A stretch of 64,000 nt of DNA from an uncultured Desulfobacter sp. (lineage in GTDB: Bacteria > Desulfobacterota > Desulfobacteria > Desulfobacterales > Desulfobacteraceae). The translations under genes and the position numbers were made by a program. The first letter of the stretch is position 1. Each line of letters opens with the position of its first letter. The DNA is taken from assembly GCF_963664415.1 (NCBI RefSeq), contig NZ_OY761440.1, positions 186,001-250,000 of the forward strand, read 5' to 3'. Below are positions 60,020 through 64,000 of this stretch, in pieces. The notes under the pieces are model-generated. The model was not told where the DNA came from and made no database searches. It saw only the letters and a list, made by a program, of their open reading frames with translations.

Positions 60020-62095
60020 TCATTCCCCGTATTTATCAATCTGATCAGCAATAGACTCTTTTATCTTATCATAAGACAGACGAATCGGAGAATCCTGTTT
60101 TGTCCGCTTTTGTTCCAGGCCGTCAAAAATCTGCTGTATCGGGTAGGTATCAAGGAGCTGTTGGGCAAAAAAATCCGTTTTTTCTTGGTTGTCTTGCTTC
60201 ATACAATTTTGAATCAGGCATAACCTGACAAAAAAATCATGCTGGGTATTGGCTTGCAATGCCCTTGTAAAGTAACGTTCAGCCCTGTTATAATAATTAT
60301 TGATCATGTTGGCATACCCCAAATAGGTGATGGTCTCTGCATCAAAAGGTGCTGATTTAAAAGCAGCAAGGGCCGGTTTCAACGCGTTAACAGGCTGACG
60401 AGCCAGCAAGTACATACGAGTTAACAAATTCAGCGCTTCAGTAGTTGTTTTCCTCTGTGCAAAAAGCCTTTGAAAAACAGAATCTGCTTCGGAAAACCGA
60501 TGTTGTGTCAGCAATACTTTAATATAATTAATTGCAAAAGGCTCTATCATTTTGGTTTCTACGGATTTTTTTCCGTATTCCAGGGCTTTTTCAACATTAT
60601 CTATTTGCAGATATGCACCATTCAGACAGTCATATATGAATGCTTTTACATAGGGCGCCTGGCAGTCATCCAAAGAAATGGCCTTTTCATAAAGTTTTAT
60701 CGCCATATGAAAATCCCCGATTTTTTCGTAATAACGTTTAGCCAGTATTTGATATGGTCTGGTTCGATTAGGCGCTTTTTTGACAGCGTCCTCCCATAAG
60801 GCTTTTTCAGTTCTCCAGTCAAAATTGCGGGCATAGGTCCCTATTGTAACTGAAGTTATAATTGCTATCGTAAAAAAACAGCTCATCAAAAATATGATTT
60901 TTTTATCTCTCTTTTTCCGATAATGAATCAAATGAGTTGTAATCCATACGGAAAGGGGAACAAATAAAAACATCGAAGGCGAATAATTACGATGTTCAAA
61001 TACAAGTTCCAGATTAAGGAAAGTCGATTCAATGCCATGGTTCAAAAGAAAAAACAGAATAGCAAACCCTGCCAACGGATATTTTTTTTGCAGCACCAAT
61101 CCGCAAACGAAAAGAAACACCATAAAAAAAATAGCCGGGAGTGTTGTCCAAGGAGAAAAAAGCGTTTTAGATATGGCCATATCATGTGCCATTGAAAATT
61201 GAGCGGAAAGGGGATAAAAGAGCTGGGACAGATAAAGACACATTACTCTTGACTGGGTCATTAATCGCTCGGGAGCCGTAAAGTGTCTGTTTTCAAATCG
61301 ATTAACCAATCTGAGTATATCATTTCCTGTCCAAATACAGGCAACGACAAATAAAAAGAGAATAAGCGCTAAAATCACCATAAAAAACTTCGGCTTTAAA
61401 AGATCTTTTATCGTTATCCTATGAAAAAAGATGACTTCCAGCAAAAGAGTGGAAGGAAGTATTAAAATGGCATTTTCCTTCGAAAAAAAAGCCAACACTC
61501 CTGCGGCAGCAAAAGAACAGAAAAACATTGCTTTTTTATTGGCAAAAGCAGACTGACGGAATTTTACATAAAAATATAAGCCTGCAATAAAAAACATCCC
61601 CGCCAGCGATGCCATACGCTGGACAATATAAGTAACAGCAGAGGTTTGAATGGGATGAATTACCCAGAGGACAGCCGCTATTAAGGCTGCTTGGTATTGA
61701 ACAGACGAATCTTTTATACCTGCCCTTGGTATAGATAAAATTAAGCGCAGGGTTAAAAATAAAAAAATACCGGAGAGAATATGAATCAGGATATTGACTA
61801 CATGATACCCAAAAATTCTGTCCGCCCCTGCATACCAATTCAACGCGAAGGAGAACATGGCAACAGGACGGTAGATTGAATGTCTCCGGTATGAACCGCC
61901 GTCTACGGAAGCATGCATACTTTGAATAATTGATTCAAAATTCAGCTCAACAGGATGTATTCCCGGATTTTCGATAATATTTGGGTAATCATCAAGATGC
62001 CAGGTCGAATTAAAGGTGTTGCTGTAAGCCAAAACCGTAATGATAATAATTAAAAGAACACCTATCTGATTACAGCATTTTTTTTCGTGGGGCAT
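60020..62095 (-). CDS. TMTC-like GT-C membrane glycosyltransferase with TPR tail
   Basis: 691 residues: about nine or more membrane segments in the first 430 residues, with a periplasmic first loop NTFNSTWHLDDYPNIIENPGIHP carrying the acidic DD motif typical of GT-C enzymes, and YRPVAMFSFALNWYAG. The last 240 residues are TPR units (RPYQILAKRYYEKIGDFHMAIKLYEKAISLDD; NALKPALAAFKSAPFDAETITYLGYANMINNYYNRAERYFTRALQAN). The layout is that of eukaryotic TMTC O-mannosyltransferases. It probably transfers a lipid-linked sugar in the periplasm to a protein or glycan. Confidence 0.82.
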   Translation of the reverse strand: MPHEKKCCNQIGVLLIIIITVLAYSNTFNSTWHLDDYPNIIENPGIHPVELNFESIIQSMHASVDGGSYRRHSIYRPVAMFSFALNWYAGADRIFGYHVVNILIHILSGIFLFLTLRLILSIPRAGIKDSSVQYQAALIAAVLWVIHPIQTSAVTYIVQRMASLAGMFFIAGLYFYVKFRQSAFANKKAMFFCSFAAAGVLAFFSKENAILILPSTLLLEVIFFHRITIKDLLKPKFFMVILALILFLFVVACIWTGNDILRLVNRFENRHFTAPERLMTQSRVMCLYLSQLFYPLSAQFSMAHDMAISKTLFSPWTTLPAIFFMVFLFVCGLVLQKKYPLAGFAILFFLLNHGIESTFLNLELVFEHRNYSPSMFLFVPLSVWITTHLIHYRKKRDKKIIFLMSCFFTIAIITSVTIGTYARNFDWRTEKALWEDAVKKAPNRTRPYQILAKRYYEKIGDFHMAIKLYEKAISLDDCQAPYVKAFIYDCLNGAYLQIDNVEKALEYGKKSVETKMIEPFAINYIKVLLTQHRFSEADSVFQRLFAQRKTTTEALNLLTRMYLLARQPVNALKPALAAFKSAPFDAETITYLGYANMINNYYNRAERYFTRALQANTQHDFFVRLCLIQNCMKQDNQEKTDFFAQQLLDTYPIQQIFDGLEQKRTKQDSPIRLSYDKIKESIADQIDKYGE

Positions 62096-62247
62096 CAGAC
62101 ATTTACCTTTTCAGACACTCTGTCTGCCGCAAAAAAACTCACAACAACCATCGAAGAATACTGATTTGTAGAGAGGTGATATATTGTCGCATGGTGACAA
62201 GCATCGTTGCACTCCATTACCGAACAGCGATAAAATTGTGTGAGGGA

Positions 62248-63393
62248 CTATCCGCAGTTATAAAAAGAGCAGATAACATCTGCTACTCTGTCCACATCAT
62301 CCAAACTCATTTCATAGTAAAGCGGCAACCGCAATACCCTTTCACTCAAATCCTGTGTATGTTTCAAATCCCCGGAAACCCTGCCGAATTTTTTTCCGGC
62401 AGGAGACGAATGCAGCGGGATATAATGAAATACGGCGTGAATATTTTCATTTCCAAGACAGGTTATTAATCGGGATCGTTCATCCAAGTCCCTGGTGATC
62501 ATATAAAAAATATGTCCGTTATGGCTGCCTGATGCGGATTCCCCATGGGCCAGACGAATAAGACCCTTTTCTTCCAGTAGGCCCAGCCTCACCCGGTAAT
62601 GGTCGCAGAGCTCTCGCCTTTTTTGAATAATGACTTCAGCCTGCTCAAGCTGGGCATATAGAAATGCCGCCGTCATATCCGACGGCAGAAAAGAGGATCC
62701 GATATCCACCCAGGTGTATTTATCCACCTGGCCCTGGAAAAACTGTCGTCTATTGGTGCCCTTTTCCCAAATCATATAGGCACGGTCCAACAGAGCCGGG
62801 TTGTTGACCAAAAGCGCCCCACCTTCGCCGCTGATAATATTTTTGGTTTCATGAAAACTTAAGGTGCCCATATCTCCTATGGTGCCTAAAAAACGATTGT
62901 TGTCCGAGGAAAGCAGCGCTTGGGCAGCATCCTCAATAACCATGAGCCCATGTCTGTCCGCAATATCCATTATCTCATTCATGGCACAAGGCACGCCGGC
63001 ATAATGTACAGGTACAATGGCTTTTGTCCTGTCCGTCACGGCCGGTTCAATTAAAGTTTCATCAATGTTTAGTGTATCCTGCCGGATATCTATAAAAACA
63101 GGCACACCTCCCCGCAGCACAAAAGCATTAGCTGTAGAAACAAAGGTGTAGGAGGGCATGATAACTTCATCACCAGGACGAATATCCGTTAGGATTGCGG
63201 CCATCTCAAGGGCGGCTGTGCAGGAATGGGTCAAAAGCGCCGGACTTCCCAGGCGGTTCTGCAGCCAGGCCTGGCACTGCTTTGTGAAATAACCGTCTCC
63301 TGCCAGATGACCGTGCTTGATAACAGCCTGGGCAATATTGTAAAGCTCTTTTCCGGCAATAAAAGGCCTGTTGTAGGGAATTGCAGTTTGCAT
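62248..63393 (-). CDS. dTDP-4-amino-4,6-dideoxygalactose transaminase (RffA/WecE type)
   Basis: PLP-dependent 4-aminotransferase of 381 residues: IPYNRPFIAGKELYNIAQAVIKHGHLAGDGYFTKQCQAWL, GDEVIMPSYTFVSTANAFVLRGGVPVFIDIR, MVIEDAAQALLSS and the lysine site LSFHETKNIISGEGGALLV. The N-terminal block and SFHETKN match RffA/WecE/FcnA. It makes an amino sugar used in the glycan, distinct from the 3-amino route of the FdtB-like enzyme. Confidence 0.9.
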   Translation of the reverse strand: MQTAIPYNRPFIAGKELYNIAQAVIKHGHLAGDGYFTKQCQAWLQNRLGSPALLTHSCTAALEMAAILTDIRPGDEVIMPSYTFVSTANAFVLRGGVPVFIDIRQDTLNIDETLIEPAVTDRTKAIVPVHYAGVPCAMNEIMDIADRHGLMVIEDAAQALLSSDNNRFLGTIGDMGTLSFHETKNIISGEGGALLVNNPALLDRAYMIWEKGTNRRQFFQGQVDKYTWVDIGSSFLPSDMTAAFLYAQLEQAEVIIQKRRELCDHYRVRLGLLEEKGLIRLAHGESASGSHNGHIFYMITRDLDERSRLITCLGNENIHAVFHYIPLHSSPAGKKFGRVSGDLKHTQDLSERVLRLPLYYEMSLDDVDRVADVICSFYNCG

Positions 63394-63423
63394 ATGCTCT
63401 CCGATTCTAATCCATATTTTCCT

Positions 63424-63807
63424 TTATGCTCTGCTTGTTATCACAATGCCAAGTACGATAAAAAACAGCCCCAACACTTTATAAAACGAAAAAGGTTCAT
63501 TAAACAAAAGTATTGAAAAGAGAAAAACCAATACAAACGACGCGCTCATAAAAGGATACGCGAAACTTAAATCAAATTTTGTCATTGCCGCCATCCAAAA
63601 TAAAGAGGCAATAAATGCCGATAAAAAACCTGACAAAATAAAAGGATCTGCCACCAGTTTGATTAAAAAAATAACTTTATTTATAAATGGAACAGGCAAT
63701 GTCCCATAATCAGAGATTCGCCATTTTAAAATTAACTGTCCATAAACGGTAAAAACAACAGTTCCTATGATATAAAAAAAATTCATTTCAATAAAAAAAC
63801 ATCTCAT
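63424..63807 (-). CDS. EamA/SMR-like small membrane transporter
   Basis: About 127 residues with four membrane segments: NFFYIIGTVVFTVYGQLILKW, PFILSGFLSAFIASLFWMAAM, LSFAYPFMSASFVLVFLFSIL and YKVLGLFFIVLGIVI. It resembles the ArnE/ArnF type subunits that flip undecaprenyl-phosphate sugars. The ATG at 63807 overlaps the preceding GNAT stop (ATGA); a TTG at 63813 and ATG at 63786 are alternatives. A role in moving a lipid-linked sugar for the GT-C enzyme is inference. Confidence 0.75.
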   Translation of the reverse strand: MRCFFIEMNFFYIIGTVVFTVYGQLILKWRISDYGTLPVPFINKVIFLIKLVADPFILSGFLSAFIASLFWMAAMTKFDLSFAYPFMSASFVLVFLFSILLFNEPFSFYKVLGLFFIVLGIVITSRA

Positions 63808-64000
63808 ATCCAAAAATGATATATATTTGTTATTAATTCTTTTTTAAAACCATAATTTTCATAAAACCCACAAGCTTGGGTATTGGCCAATTGAGTGTGA
63901 ACAATTAGTTTATTTATTGATTTTTCTTGCAAATATAAAATACAAGCATCAATTAATTTTGAACCAATTTTTTGGCCTTGTGCTTGCTCTGAAACTGCTA
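63804..64000 (-). CDS. GNAT acetyltransferase, C-terminal part (cut by window edge)
   Basis: The visible 64 residues include the acetyl-CoA motif SEQAQGQKIGSKLIDACI and the FYENYGFKK block with upstream asparagine, both standard GNAT features. The gene runs off the right edge. Close linkage to an RffA-like aminotransferase suggests a sugar N-acetyltransferase, as WecD pairs with WecE in enterobacterial common antigen synthesis, but a free GNAT is possible. Confidence 0.78.
   Translation of the reverse strand, partial: AVSEQAQGQKIGSKLIDACILYLQEKSINKLIVHTQLANTQACGFYENYGFKKELITNIYHFWI

Noticed and set aside
62096..62247. Gap between the GT-C gene and the RffA-like gene as a regulatory RNA
   Set aside because: No stable hairpin, promoter pair or conserved element could be seen.

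Overview
The window looks like chromosomal DNA from an anaerobic member of the Desulfobacterota (Desulfobacteraceae-like). This is an inference from gene content: an arginine block fused to hslUV, a short ThiC under a TPP riboswitch, a minor-pilin/PilY1 operon behind a -24/-12 promoter, and many sulfotransferase, Uma2, toxin-antitoxin and IS remnants. No rRNA or taxonomic marker is present, so the assignment is tentative. Almost every gene lies on the minus strand.

Layout. (1) 1-3470: transposon debris. An IS with perfect 16-bp ends (357-2580) carries a broken transposase and cuts into an IS110-type remnant. (2) 3590-3850: a tRNA-Gly/tRNA-Cys pair with promoter and terminator. (3) 3876-15350: a long housekeeping run read right to left: lipoprotein, coaBC, UDG-like protein, xerC, hslV, hslU, argB, argD, argF, argH, lipoprotein, folK, transaldolase. 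(4) 15360-17055: thiC with its TPP riboswitch and promoter. (5) 17084-25970: type IV pilus tip operon fimT-pilW-pilV-pilX-orf-pilY1. Its 2086-residue PilY1 carries an inserted lectin-like/discoidin segment. (6) 26290-31200: accessory patch with an intact IS4-type element, a coiled-coil PD-(D/E)XK-like protein, a PIN toxin-antitoxin pair, a frameshifted ABC-2 permease, a Uma2 protein and structured repeats. (7) 31205-64000: a large surface-polysaccharide locus, split at 45728-50513 by a nested stack of insertion sequences.

The polysaccharide locus joins an ABC-type (Wzm/Wzt) export pair to about six glycosyltransferases, three sulfotransferases, three methyltransferases, and two sugar sub-pathways. 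One sub-pathway has the parts of a dTDP-3-amino-3,6-dideoxyhexose route (two FdtA-like cupins, a FdtB-like aminotransferase, acyltransferases) beside an RffA-like 4-aminotransferase. The other couples a CMP-sugar synthetase to an SDR, a 2-hydroxyacid dehydrogenase and an SMP-30 lactonase. A dolichyl-phosphate-mannose-synthase-like GT2 next to a TMTC-like GT-C protein suggests lipid-linked sugar transfer in the periplasm.

Most worth a second look: a family of about 85-bp intergenic repeats (four copies) whose central hairpin shows compensatory base changes; the PilY1 insertion; tandem FdtA paralogues of which one has lost a conserved histidine; and the IS stack, whose order of insertion can be read because an IS21 istA frame is restored exactly when the two inner elements are removed.
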